From assembly GCA_902788205.1 (NCBI GenBank), contig CADAJJ010000027.1, positions 1-38,628 of the forward strand: a stretch of 38,628 nucleotides of DNA, written 5' to 3'. The stretch comes from RUG023 sp900315435 (GTDB lineage Bacteria; Spirochaetota; Spirochaetia; Sphaerochaetales; Sphaerochaetaceae). Below, in pieces: positions 26,922-34,810 of the stretch (positions are counted from its first letter, which is position 1; every line of letters starts with the position of its first letter). Made by a program: the position numbers and the translations under genes. The notes under the pieces are model-generated. The model searched no databases, was not told the origin of the DNA, and saw only the letters and a program-made list of their open reading frames with translations.

Positions 26922-27138
26922 CTAAGGCTTTTCCTTGTAGAGCTTCCTCATGTCTATGGCTTTGAAGAGATTGTTTGCATAGGAAGATGCAAGCAATCGC
27001 CCCACATCAGATTCGCCTAGTTCGTGGGAGGCGACAATCGTGGCAGTTTCCCCATATCGCACCTCCAATTTCGGGGTCGAGGATCAGGACAGGAACCTTC
27101 GAGTAGGAACGAAGACGTTCCTCAAATTTGCCGAGATC
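26922..27138 (-). pseudogene. Possible IstB-like ATPase remnant
   Basis: On the minus strand two frames joined by one indel near 27060 give DLGKFEERLRSYSKVPVLIL-D followed by EVRYGETATIVASHELGESD and a basic tail ending KLYKEKP at TAG 26924-26922. The pattern (K...yskVpvLIlD, then R....TIvaSh) resembles the Walker B and sensor regions of IS21 IstB proteins from an element other than the one next door. Upstream sequence is not recognisable. This is a weak call. Confidence 0.3.
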
Positions 27139-27267
27139 CTACCACCAACACTTTCGCCATGAAAGGCTTTCCTGTACGAAGGACCAAAAAATTCCCTTTC
27201 CTAAGACATCAACTACAGGCTACGCAGGCGGATATGAATCGTATTGAGCAAGAAACGTTCACACTTG

Positions 27268-27321
27268 TTTTCTCCCAATGCCTCGACTTATCTCCCAAAA
27301 ATGAGTATGATTTGGGAGAAA
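27268..27321. promoter_or_regulatory. Three-box element upstream of fic
   Basis: Two direct boxes TCTCCCAA begin at 27271 and 27291 (20 bp apart) and an inverted box TTTGGGAGA lies at 27311-27319. The second and third boxes also form a 9-bp perfect dyad with an 11-base loop. A promoter is interleaved: -35 TCGACT (27283-27288), 17-bp spacer, -10 TATGAT (27306-27311). A protein on these boxes would cover the promoter. The same arrangement recurs downstream of fic at 28382-28435. Confidence 0.6.
27283..27311 (+). promoter_or_regulatory. Promoter of fic
   Basis: -35 TCGACT, 17-bp spacer and -10 TATGAT (five of six consensus bases), about 25 bp before the start codon. It is embedded in the three-box element. 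Confidence 0.4.
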
Positions 27322-27335
27322 GGAGGCGTAGCCGT

Positions 27336-28379
27336 ATGCGTGAATTCAATTATTCCTCTTTTAAAGACGTTCAGTGGGATAATGAGCTTGTTGCCCTGCT
27401 TGCCCAGATTCATGAGTGTAAAGGACGGCAGGAACTCTACCTGAAACAAAAGCCGGCAGTGCTTGATCATTTGGTTGAAGTCGCAAAGATCCAGAGTACG
27501 GAGAGCTCTAATAAGATAGAAGGTATCGTCACTACCAACACAAGGATAAAAGAACTTGTAGCAGAGAAAACAACTCCACGGAATCGGGATGAAAAGGAAA
27601 TAGCTGGATATAGGGATGTGCTTGCTCTTATTCATGAAAGATTCGAGTACATCCCAATCCGGTCATCTGTCATTCTGCAGTTGCATCGTGATTTGTATCA
27701 GTATTCAGGTATCGATATTGGAGGCAGGTTTAAGAATACTCAAAACTTCATCAGCGCAACAACTGTGGACGGCAGGCAATATGTGCTTTTCACGCCGCTC
27801 CCTCCCTATGAAACTCCACAAGCAGTTGACCGCATATGCGACCAGTTCAACCGGGCTGTGGATGAGGGCATTGTTGATCCGCTCTTGCTGATACCGATAT
27901 TCGTCATAGACTTCCTGTGCATCCATCCGTTTCATGACGGAAATGGGCGCATGAGCAGGCTTCTTACGACCCTGCTTCTCTACCAGAGAGGATATGTTGT
28001 CGGACGATATATCAGTCTGGAACACATCATCGAAAAGACAAAGATTTCTTATTACGATGTTTTACAAGAGACATCGGAAGGTTGGCATAAAGGCGAGAAT
28101 AGTTACACAGCCTTTATCAAGTATCTCCTGGGAGTCGTGCTTAAAGCATATAGAGACTTTGAGGATCGTGTGCATCTGTTCGATGAGAAGTTGTCAGCTT
28201 ACGATCTGGTAAAACGCGCCACAGAGCGTAAAATCGCCGACTTCACCAAGAGCGAGATCTTGGAGCTTTGTCCCGCGATTAAAAGCTCATCAGTTGAGGC
28301 ATCGCTGAAAATGCTTTGCAACGAAGGATTCCTGAAAAAGATTGGAACGGGGCGAGCAACCAAGTACGTCAAGGTTTGA
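27336..28379 (+). CDS. Fic-family protein (AMPylase), autoinhibited, with winged-helix C-terminus
   Basis: 347 residues from ATG 27336, which has AAGGAGG nine bases upstream. Fic enzymes transfer AMP from ATP to target protein hydroxyls. The active motif is complete: HPFHDGNGRMSRLL with His197 to Arg205. The N-terminal inhibitory helix is present as SSNKIEG with Glu62 ([S/T]xxxE[G/N]), the class II autoinhibited form. The target flap is seen as DGRQYVLFTPLPPYE. The last 70 residues (FTKSEILELCPAIKSSSVEASLKMLCNEGFLKKIGTGR) form a winged-helix domain that may bind DNA. Matching three-box elements flank the gene on both sides. Targets are unknown. Confidence 0.9.
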   Translation: MREFNYSSFKDVQWDNELVALLAQIHECKGRQELYLKQKPAVLDHLVEVAKIQSTESSNKIEGIVTTNTRIKELVAEKTTPRNRDEKEIAGYRDVLALIHERFEYIPIRSSVILQLHRDLYQYSGIDIGGRFKNTQNFISATTVDGRQYVLFTPLPPYETPQAVDRICDQFNRAVDEGIVDPLLLIPIFVIDFLCIHPFHDGNGRMSRLLTTLLLYQRGYVVGRYISLEHIIEKTKISYYDVLQETSEGWHKGENSYTAFIKYLLGVVLKAYRDFEDRVHLFDEKLSAYDLVKRATERKIADFTKSEILELCPAIKSSSVEASLKMLCNEGFLKKIGTGRATKYVKV

Positions 28380-28381
28380 TG

Positions 28382-28435
28382 CTTTCTCCCAATGATTCAT
28401 GATTTCTCCCAAAACAACATGCATTTTGTGAGAAA
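28382..28435. promoter_or_regulatory. Three-box element downstream of fic
   Basis: Starts three bases after the fic stop. It aligns without gaps to 27268-27321 at an offset of 1114 bp, with 36 of 54 positions equal by my count. Identity is concentrated in the three boxes (TTTCTCCCAATG, TCTCCCAAAA and TTTGTGAGAAA), while the spacers differ. The conserved spacing with diverged linkers points to selection on binding boxes rather than a recent duplication. The promoter hexamers seen upstream are not preserved here. Confidence 0.6.
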
Positions 28436-28657
28436 AACACGGTTATCGGTATGCAGAAAGCATTTGGCTCTATAAAATGGGCCATTCTCCGAAGAGAACA
28501 GCCCTTGTGTTTGGATCAGAAGGAAATGTTTGAAAACCACCATGACAGCTTCTTCCTTCTCAGGCGGGCAGGGAACGGTCTTGCGCTTCCTTTATCCTCT
28601 CGTATGAAGGCTTCTCAGCCGCTACCTATCTTCCCGAATCACCGTCTTTTTCTCCAC
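28436..28657. other. Junction sequence between fic element and truncated methyltransferase
   Basis: About 220 bp with no recognised gene. Short minus-strand frames are open but match nothing I know. The missing 3' end of the methyltransferase gene is not found in it in any frame, so this is probably imported or scrambled DNA. Confidence 0.4.
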
Positions 28658-29665
28658 TCATTGCAACCATATCGTCATCGTGACGCTGGCAAGGAAGCGT
28701 TCGTCGCTGCCCATCCGGGGAGGATCCAGGAAGAGCACGTCGCACTGCACGCCCTCGTTTGCCATCTGCTTCAGCCTGCTGGAAGCATCATCGCAGATGA
28801 AACGGATATTCCCGAGCTTGTTGCGCTCCCTGTTTGCCTCGGCATCCTTGACCGCGTCAGGGTTCAATTCGATGCCGACTACCTCTTTGACTCCCTTGCT
28901 TGCGGCAATCATGCCAATGGTGCCGGTACCACAATAGGCGTCGACAACGGTGTCCGTCGGCTTCAAGCGCGCCATCTTCATGGCGATATCGTAGAGCACC
29001 TTGGTCTGGCGGGGATTGACCTGGAAAAAGCTTTTGGCACTGATCCGGAACCAGAGCCCGCACAGTCTCTCCTCGATGAAACCAGGCCCCACCAAGGTCT
29101 TCTCCGGGTCAGGGCCGAGGACCATGCTGGTCTTTGCGCTGTTCATGTTCAGCAGGATGGTCTTGATCTCGGGATTGCGCTGACGGAGCAGGTTGACGAA
29201 ATCGTCCTTGTGGGGAATCGGCCAGTCTCCGCAGACGAGCACCACCATCACCTGCCCGGTGTAGCTGGCGCGCTTGACCAGCACATGACGGATGTACCCG
29301 GTCTGTTTGTCTTCGTCCCAGGGATCGATCCGGAAATTCCCCATCAGGTTCCTGACCGTGCCCAGGATCCGGTCTGCCACCTCATCCTCTACCAGACAAT
29401 CGTGGATGGGAACGATGTGGTGTGTCCCATAGGCATAGATGCCGCTGATGATCCGCCTGCCCTTGTATTCGCGTCCGAACACCGCCTGCACCTTGGTACG
29501 GTAGTGGGTTGGATCCTCCATGCCGATAATCGGTGCGACCGGACCATAGCCGGACAGGTTGTCCTCGACAAAGGCCTGCTTCTCGTCCAGCTGGTCCTCA
29601 TAGGCAAGGTCCATCAGCTGGCAACCACCACATTTTTCCATCAACGGGCACTTTTCATAACGCAT
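28658..29665 (-). pseudogene. RlmD/RumA-like 23S rRNA uracil-5-methyltransferase, C-terminally truncated
   Basis: 335 residues from ATG 29665 (GGAGAG upstream). The N-terminus has the iron-sulfur Cys set: CPLMEKCGGC plus Cys in PIHDC. The middle has KSFFQVNPRQT and the SAM site VVDAYCGTGTIGMIAA. Near the end comes DVLFLDPPRMGSDERFLASV, but then the protein stops after TMTIWLQ. Full-length relatives continue for about 50-60 residues, including the catalytic Cys in the (Y)VSCNP motif and a general base Glu. Both are missing, so methyl transfer should not work. The break at about 28680 marks the right edge of the accessory island. Confidence 0.75.
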
Positions 29666-29683
29666 GGCACAAGACTCTCCCTT

Positions 29684-29700
29684 TTGACACGCTCTGTCAA
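29684..29700. repeat. Small dyad TTGACA-N5-TGTCAA before the methyltransferase
   Basis: Perfect 6-bp arms in the 90-bp gap between the divergent methyltransferase and hydrolase-family genes. Each arm resembles a -35 hexamer, one per strand, but no matching -10 was found at standard spacing. It may be an operator or chance. Confidence 0.3.
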
Positions 29701-29755
29701 TTCTCGCCACCTTCCCCGATGGATTCCTTTTGGATCTTCATGTATAACGTGGGGT

Positions 29756-30517
29756 ATGAAGTATGTACATTTTCTTCGCCGGGACAGAGCCTGGGAAGGC
29801 TACGGCGTTCTCGATGGAGAGACGGTCCATGTCCTGGACGGCTCCTATTTCGGCACCCATCACCAGACGGGTGAAATGGTGGACCTTTCCCAAGTGTCCC
29901 TGCTGGCCCCCTGCCGCTTCACCAAGGCGGTTTGCGTCGGTCTGAACTACCGCGACCACGCCACGGAGTTCAAGCTCCCGATTCCCGAGAAGCCCATGCT
30001 GTTCATGAAACCATCGACCTCGCTTCTCGACCCCTTTGCCGACATCCACTATCCGACCGGCATGACCAGCCATCTGGACTACGAAGGCGAGCTTGCCGTC
30101 GTCATCGGAAGGAAGGCCAAGAATGTCGACGCCAAGGACTGGAAGGAGTACGTGCTGGGCTATACCATCGCCAACGACGTGACGGCCCGGGACTTGCAGC
30201 CGAAAACCGGACAATGGACGGTGGCCAAAGGCTTCGACACCTTCTGTCCGCTCGGTCCAGTCATCGAGACCGACCTGGACCCCGCGAACCTCGACCTCTG
30301 CACAAGGGTCAACGGAGAGGTGAAACAGCACTCCAACACGAAGAACCTGATTTTCGACGTACCCTATCTCGTCAGCTATATCAGCCATGTCATGACGCTG
30401 CTGCCAGGCGACATCATCTCCACTGGTACTCCAAGCGGCATCAGCAAGCTGGACCATGGGGACGAGGTAGCCATCACCATCGAGAATATCGGGACACTTT
30501 CCAACAGAGTCGACTGA
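29756..30517 (+). CDS. Fumarylacetoacetate hydrolase (FAH)-family enzyme
   Basis: 253 residues from ATG 29756; the ribosome site is only GTGGGG, and a TATAAC eight bases before the ATG hints at a very short leader. FAH-fold metal ligands are visible: HLDYEGELAVVIGR (two Glu), GYTIANDVTARDLQ (Asp), then KGFDTFCPLGP and the ending GDIISTGTPSGI. Members hydrolyse or decarboxylate beta-keto acids and acylpyruvates, or isomerise aromatic-degradation intermediates. This subgroup (YcgM-like) is often annotated 2-hydroxyhepta-2,4-diene-1,7-dioate isomerase, or as an acylpyruvase or oxaloacetate decarboxylase. Substrate cannot be told. The MATE gene starts two bases after its stop, so they are one transcript. 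Confidence 0.88.
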   Translation: MKYVHFLRRDRAWEGYGVLDGETVHVLDGSYFGTHHQTGEMVDLSQVSLLAPCRFTKAVCVGLNYRDHATEFKLPIPEKPMLFMKPSTSLLDPFADIHYPTGMTSHLDYEGELAVVIGRKAKNVDAKDWKEYVLGYTIANDVTARDLQPKTGQWTVAKGFDTFCPLGPVIETDLDPANLDLCTRVNGEVKQHSNTKNLIFDVPYLVSYISHVMTLLPGDIISTGTPSGISKLDHGDEVAITIENIGTLSNRVD

Positions 30518-30519
30518 AC

Positions 30520-31926
30520 ATGACCGGCATGTCCCTGCATAGACGCCCGCACAAGATCTACGCCCCGGTGTCGATTACCGAAGGCTCGATATCGCGTGCG
30601 ATCCTGTATTTCTATTTCCCCATCCTGTTCGGTTCCTTCTTCCAGCAACTGTACAACGCCACCGACGCCATCATCGTCGGCAAGTTCGTCGGAACCCAGG
30701 CGCTCGCCTCGGTGGGAGGAGGAACCAGCACCTTCGTCAACCTGCTCGTCGGATTCTTCGTAGGCATGTCCAACGGGGCAAGCGTCGTCATCAGCCAGCA
30801 GTTCGGCGCCAAGAAGAAAGAGGCCATCCACCGGGCCATCGAGACCGCCATGAGCATGGCGATCCTCAGTGGCGCCATCGTCATGGTTCTCGGACTCATG
30901 GTGAGCCGATGGGCCATGCAGGCCATCGGCACTCCGAAGGAAATCATGGACCTCTCGGTCACCTATCTGCACATCTTCTTTCTTGGAACCATCAGCCAGT
31001 TGGTCTACAACATGGGTTCCTGCATCCTCTGTGCCATGGGGGACAGCAAGACCCCGCTGTACTGCCTGATCGTAGGCACCCTCTCCAACATCGTCCTGGA
31101 CATCTTCTTCATCGCCATTCTCGGCTGGGGAGTCAAAGGCGCCGCCGTGGCGACCATCCTCTGCCAGACCATTTCCGCGGCCATGGTCGTAGCGCTGCTC
31201 CACCGTGGCCCAGAAGCGGCATTCCAATTCCATTTCCGGGATCTGACCATCGACCGGGCCCTGCTAGGCCGCATGCTGCTGCTCGGAATTCCCGCCGGAT
31301 TGCAAGGTTCCATGTACAACATAGCCAACATTCTGATCCAGGGAGCCATCAACTCGCTGGGAACCATCGTGATTGCCGGCAACGCCGCCTATAGCAAGAT
31401 CGAGGCCATGTTCTGGATGTCGATCAACAGCTTCGGAGTCGCCATCTCCATTTTCGCTGGGCAGAACTACGGGGCAGGCCAGTACAAGCGGGTCAAGCGC
31501 GGCATGTGGACCACCCTCGCCATGAGCATGATACCCGCCATCGGTTTTGGCCTGATCCTGGTGACCCATGGGAGGACATTCTTGCATTTGTTCACCAGCG
31601 AGGAGGCGGTCATCGACGCCGGCATGGTCATCTGCCATACCGTGGCCCCCACCTTCCTCACCTATATCTCGATCGAAATCCTCTCCGGAACGGTACGTGG
31701 CTGCGGGAACGCCGTCGTCCCCACAGCCTTCACCGCCATCGGAGTCTGCGTCTACCGGGTCCTCTGGGTGCTTTTCTTCTTCCCCCACCATCCGAGTCTG
31801 GTGACCATCATGCTCTGCTACCCAATCTCCTGGATCCTCACCAGCCTTATCTTCTGGATTTTTTGGGGATTCAGTCCTTGGAAACGCTCGACACTCGGCC
31901 GTCCTGATGGACAGCCTGCGATCTGA
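30520..31926 (+). CDS. MATE-family multidrug/metabolite efflux protein
   Basis: 468 residues with about 12 membrane segments in two MatE repeats. Characteristic pieces are FFQQLYNATDAIIVGKFVG, the end of repeat one at GWGVKGAAVATILCQ, SISIFAGQNYGAG-like VAISIFAGQNYGAGQYKR, and ILSGTVRGCGNAVVPT in repeat two. ATG 30520 follows the FAH stop by two bases with only a weak AGAG site, so translation is probably coupled; ATG 30529 is an alternative. The C-terminal 56 bp overlap the 3' end of the next, leftward MATE gene. Exchange is normally driven by Na+ or H+. The substrate is unknown. Confidence 0.88.
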   Translation: MTGMSLHRRPHKIYAPVSITEGSISRAILYFYFPILFGSFFQQLYNATDAIIVGKFVGTQALASVGGGTSTFVNLLVGFFVGMSNGASVVISQQFGAKKKEAIHRAIETAMSMAILSGAIVMVLGLMVSRWAMQAIGTPKEIMDLSVTYLHIFFLGTISQLVYNMGSCILCAMGDSKTPLYCLIVGTLSNIVLDIFFIAILGWGVKGAAVATILCQTISAAMVVALLHRGPEAAFQFHFRDLTIDRALLGRMLLLGIPAGLQGSMYNIANILIQGAINSLGTIVIAGNAAYSKIEAMFWMSINSFGVAISIFAGQNYGAGQYKRVKRGMWTTLAMSMIPAIGFGLILVTHGRTFLHLFTSEEAVIDAGMVICHTVAPTFLTYISIEILSGTVRGCGNAVVPTAFTAIGVCVYRVLWVLFFFPHHPSLVTIMLCYPISWILTSLIFWIFWGFSPWKRSTLGRPDGQPAI

Positions 31927-33307
31927 CCCCCAGTTCACGGTAGGTCAGGATGATGACGGCAATCGAAGCGACTGCCGTCAGAAGGTCCGCCGCAGGCATT
32001 GCGTACAACACCCCGTCAAGGCCGAACAGCATCGGCAGCATGATGGCGAATCCCACGCCCAGCACCACCTCGCGGAACAAGCTGAGCAGGCTGCTTGCCA
32101 TCGGTTTGCCCATGGCCTGCAGGAAGATGAAGGCGGCCTTGTTCAAGGTTGCCAACGGCAACAGGCAAAGATAGATGCGGAAAGCCTTGATGGCGAATTG
32201 GGTATAGACCTCGCTCTCGTGCGAGGCACCGAATATGCCGATCAGCGCACGTGGGAAGACCTCGACGACAACGAGTGCGACCACACCGACCACGACCTCC
32301 CAGAACAACAACTTGTCCAAAAGGCCTTTGGTCCGGTCATAGCGTCCGGCGCCCATGTTGTAGCCGACAACAGGAATGCAACCGGCCGCCATGCCGACGA
32401 CAATGGAGATGACGATCTGGAAAACCTTCATGACGATACCGACCACCGCCATCGGAATCTGCGAGAACTCAGGCTGGACGAAGAACGGGTCTCTGACAGT
32501 GGTGATTCGGATCATGTTGTTGATGGCGGCCATGGCGGCAACCAGCGAAATCTGGCTGAGGAAGCTGGTGATGCCCATGGTCAGCATGCGTCGGTCCAGG
32601 GCTGGTCTCAGGCGGAAGCTCCGCCTCTCCAATCTGATGGCCTTCAAGTGGCACAAATACCAGGTGGACAGGACTGCGGTCAAAAGCTGCCCGAGCACCG
32701 TGGCTATGGCGGCTCCAGCCATACCCATGCGGAAACCAAAGATGAAAATCGGGTCGAAGATGATGTTGAAGACCGCGCCGGCAACCGTGCAGGCCATGGC
32801 GAACTTCGGGGAGCCGTCACCACGGATGATCGCGTTCATCGCCTGCCCGAACATGTACAGCGGGATGCCGACGATGATCCAAGAGAAATACTCCTGGGCG
32901 AAATGGAATAGCTCGGCGTTGACCCTGCCGCCAAAGGCGGTGATCAACTGGTCGCGGAACAGGGCGAACAGGATGGTCATCACCAGACTGGCGGCCACCA
33001 CCAGGACGATGGCATTGCCCACACCAGCATGCGCCTCTTCCTTGTTGCCCGAGCCAAGCTGTAGGCTGACGAAGGTACAGCACCCATCGCCAATCATGAC
33101 GGCAACCGCCAGCATGACCACGGTCAACGGAAAGACTACGGTATTGGCGGCGTTTCCATTCGAACCCAGATAATCGGCATTGGCGATAAAAATCTGGTCG
33201 ACGATGTTGTACAACGCACCGACAAGCAACGAAATGATGCAGGGCAACGCATAACCGTGCATCAGGCGCCCTACCGGTTGCTCCACAAGAAAACGATTGT
33301 CATCCAT
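31871..33307 (-). CDS. MATE-family efflux protein (MepA-like)
   Basis: 478 residues from ATG 33307, which has GAGG about seven bases upstream; the frame is open further upstream but without a ribosome site. The opening RFLVEQPVGRLMHGYALPCI and LYNIVDQIFIANADYLGSNG are of the MepA branch. Later landmarks are NAIIRGDGSPKFAMACTVAG, GMAGAAIATVLGQ and GMAAGCIPVVGYNMGAGR. Its stop lies inside the 3' end of the convergent MATE gene (56-bp overlap). A hairpin with a U-run lies 26 bp before its start codon and a promoter-like pair lies further up, so expression may be attenuated. Confidence 0.88.
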   Translation of the reverse strand: MDDNRFLVEQPVGRLMHGYALPCIISLLVGALYNIVDQIFIANADYLGSNGNAANTVVFPLTVVMLAVAVMIGDGCCTFVSLQLGSGNKEEAHAGVGNAIVLVVAASLVMTILFALFRDQLITAFGGRVNAELFHFAQEYFSWIIVGIPLYMFGQAMNAIIRGDGSPKFAMACTVAGAVFNIIFDPIFIFGFRMGMAGAAIATVLGQLLTAVLSTWYLCHLKAIRLERRSFRLRPALDRRMLTMGITSFLSQISLVAAMAAINNMIRITTVRDPFFVQPEFSQIPMAVVGIVMKVFQIVISIVVGMAAGCIPVVGYNMGAGRYDRTKGLLDKLLFWEVVVGVVALVVVEVFPRALIGIFGASHESEVYTQFAIKAFRIYLCLLPLATLNKAAFIFLQAMGKPMASSLLSLFREVVLGVGFAIMLPMLFGLDGVLYAMPAADLLTAVASIAVIILTYRELGVRSQAVHQDGRVSSVSKD

Positions 33308-33332
33308 ACAGGAACCTCGCAGCCAAAGGCAT

Positions 33333-33371
33333 AAAAAAACGCGTCCATCCAATTTGCTTGGATTTACGCGT
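33333..33371 (-). terminator. Intrinsic terminator/attenuator before the MATE gene
   Basis: On the minus strand ACGCGT-(2 mismatched)-ATCCAA pairs across a 5-base loop with TTGGAT-(2)-ACGCGT and is followed directly by seven U. This is the best intrinsic terminator in the window. It lies 110 bp past the TRAP operon stop but only 26 bp before the MATE start codon, and downstream of a TTGACA promoter, so it could be either an operon terminator or a leader attenuator. Confidence 0.65.
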
Positions 33372-33393
33372 CAAACGCCACACGGCAGAAGAA

Positions 33394-33422
33394 ACCTTAT
33401 CCGGAAACCGTTTTTTTGTCAA
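33394..33422 (-). promoter_or_regulatory. Promoter-like pair before the MepA-type MATE gene
   Basis: Perfect -35 TTGACA (33422-33417), 17-bp spacer, weak -10 TAAGGT (33399-33394) on the minus strand. Transcripts would start just ahead of the terminator-like hairpin. Confidence 0.4.
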
Positions 33423-33441
33423 AAGTCTTTCCGTTTGAAAT

Positions 33442-33475
33442 GTGGGGAAACGGGGCGTACGGCCTCGTTCCCCAC
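33442..33475 (-). terminator. Strong stem-loop after the TRAP operon
   Basis: GTGGGGAACG pairs with CGTTTCCCCAC (one bulge), with an inner GGC/GCC pairing. It starts seven bases past the dctM stop. There is no U-run, so it may be an mRNA 3' end stabiliser rather than a terminator. Confidence 0.4.
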
Positions 33476-33481
33476 CACATC

Positions 33482-34810
33482 TCAACCGAAGAAATGATGG
33501 TTCGGGATGTAGCCGAACAGCTTGGGAATGGCAAGCGCGACATTCTCCGACATCGTGACCATGACAAGGATGACCAGCAGCGCGAGGATGAACGGCCAGA
33601 CCTCCTTCACGAAGTCCTGGAACTTGCATCCGACGATGGAACAGACGGTGAACATCATCGAGCCGAAAGGTGGCGTCAGGCCTCCAATCATGATGTTGAC
33701 GATCAGGATGACACCGAAGTGGAGCGGGTCTACACCAAAAGAGCAGACAGCAGGCACGAGCAACGGAGCGAGAATCACCAAGGCGGCTCCACCCTCGATG
33801 AACATGCAGATGAACAGGAGCATGAGGTTGATGACAAAAAGCAGCACGTACTTGCTGCCGGTCATGGCAATCAGCGCCTGGGTGACAATCTGAGGGATAC
33901 GCTCGCAGTTCATGTAGTATCCGAACACCTTGGCGCTCGCGATGATCAGCATGACCGATCCGGTGCTGGTGACCGTTTCCTTCAAGATCAGCGGAACATG
34001 ATGCCAGCGCAGCTTCTTATAGACGAGCAGACCGACAGCAAGAGCGAACAGGACGGCGACGCCGCCAGCCTCGGTCGGAGTGCAGACCCCCATCCTCATG
34101 CCGAGGATGATGACAAAGGGAATGACCAGCGCCCAAAGGGAAACGACGAACTGGGACCCGATCTGCCTGGGAGTGGGCCAGTGGTCCCGGGTCGGGGCGT
34201 ACCCCCGCTTCGAGGAAATGATGTAGGTGGTGACCATGAGCGCCAGCGTCATCAGGATACCGGGCGTATAGCCAGCCAAGAACATGTCTCCGACGGAAAT
34301 GTTGGCGATCAGGGCATACAGAATCAGGTTGTTTCCCGGGGGAATCACCGGACTGACCGCCGAGGATGCCGCGGTGACCGCGGCGGAGAAATCAAGAGGA
34401 AATCCCTTGCGGAGCATCTGGGGAACCAGGATTTTCGATTCCATGGCCGCGTCGGCGTTCGCCGAACCGGAAATGCCACCCATCAGGGCGCTGAGCAGAC
34501 AGTTCACCTGCGCCAAACCTCCCTTCAAGTGACCGGCGAGCACCTCCGCCATATCCATCAGCTTCTCGCTGATGCCAGAGTAGTTCATGACCGAACCCAG
34601 CATGATGAAGAAGGGAACCGCGAGATAGGGAAAGGACTCGATGGCGGTGACGAACTGCTGGATCACCATCCGGATCGGGATGGCAGTGTTGATGAAGGTG
34701 AAATAATACAGTGACGACCCAATCAGCGCCAAGGCGATAGGAACGTTCAGGAAAAACAGGATGAACAACAGGGCGATCGGGAACAGTGGATGCAAGACAA
34801 ACGAGAACAT
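33482..34810 (-). CDS. dctM: TRAP transporter large permease, DctM type
   Basis: 442 residues with about 12 membrane segments. ATG 34810 shares one base with the dctQ stop (TGATG) and has GGAGG seven bases upstream. Typical DctM motifs are NVPIALALIGSSLYYF, SGSANADAAMESKILVPQML, SSAVSPVIPPGNNLILYA, TPTEAGGVAVLFAL and GGLTPPFGSMMFTVCSIVG. It is the channel-bearing subunit that moves a carboxylate (C4-dicarboxylate, sugar acid or keto acid) with Na+. The symbol is by family; the substrate is not known. Confidence 0.92.
   Translation of the reverse strand: MFSFVLHPLFPIALLFILFFLNVPIALALIGSSLYYFTFINTAIPIRMVIQQFVTAIESFPYLAVPFFIMLGSVMNYSGISEKLMDMAEVLAGHLKGGLAQVNCLLSALMGGISGSANADAAMESKILVPQMLRKGFPLDFSAAVTAASSAVSPVIPPGNNLILYALIANISVGDMFLAGYTPGILMTLALMVTTYIISSKRGYAPTRDHWPTPRQIGSQFVVSLWALVIPFVIILGMRMGVCTPTEAGGVAVLFALAVGLLVYKKLRWHHVPLILKETVTSTGSVMLIIASAKVFGYYMNCERIPQIVTQALIAMTGSKYVLLFVINLMLLFICMFIEGGAALVILAPLLVPAVCSFGVDPLHFGVILIVNIMIGGLTPPFGSMMFTVCSIVGCKFQDFVKEVWPFILALLVILVMVTMSENVALAIPKLFGYIPNHHFFG

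Larger units (their letters stand above)
26610..27267. other. Gene-poor stretch between the IS element and fic
   Basis: About 660 bp without a convincing intact gene. It contains an 11-bp-arm inverted repeat at 26770-26822, a possible decayed ATPase fragment on the minus strand at 26922-27138, and an open frame on the plus strand from 27024 that merely extends the fic frame upstream without a ribosome site or family similarity. Confidence 0.5.

Noticed and set aside
27024..27335. N-terminal extension of Fic from an upstream ATG
   Set aside because: No ribosome site, no Fic similarity, and the promoter and operator boxes lie inside it; ATG 27336 has AAGGAGG.
24000..28700. CRISPR array or tRNA attachment site in the accessory island
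   Set aside because: No regularly spaced identical repeats and no tRNA-like fold were found; the repeats present are IS ends and the fic boxes.
28451..29755. Long N-terminal extension of the FAH-family frame
   Set aside because: It runs antisense through the methyltransferase gene and has no similarity to the family; the FAH fold starts at ATG 29756.
29932..30519. Long N-terminal extension of the first MATE frame
   Set aside because: It overlaps the FAH-family gene in another frame; the MATE family begins at the ATG two bases after the FAH stop.
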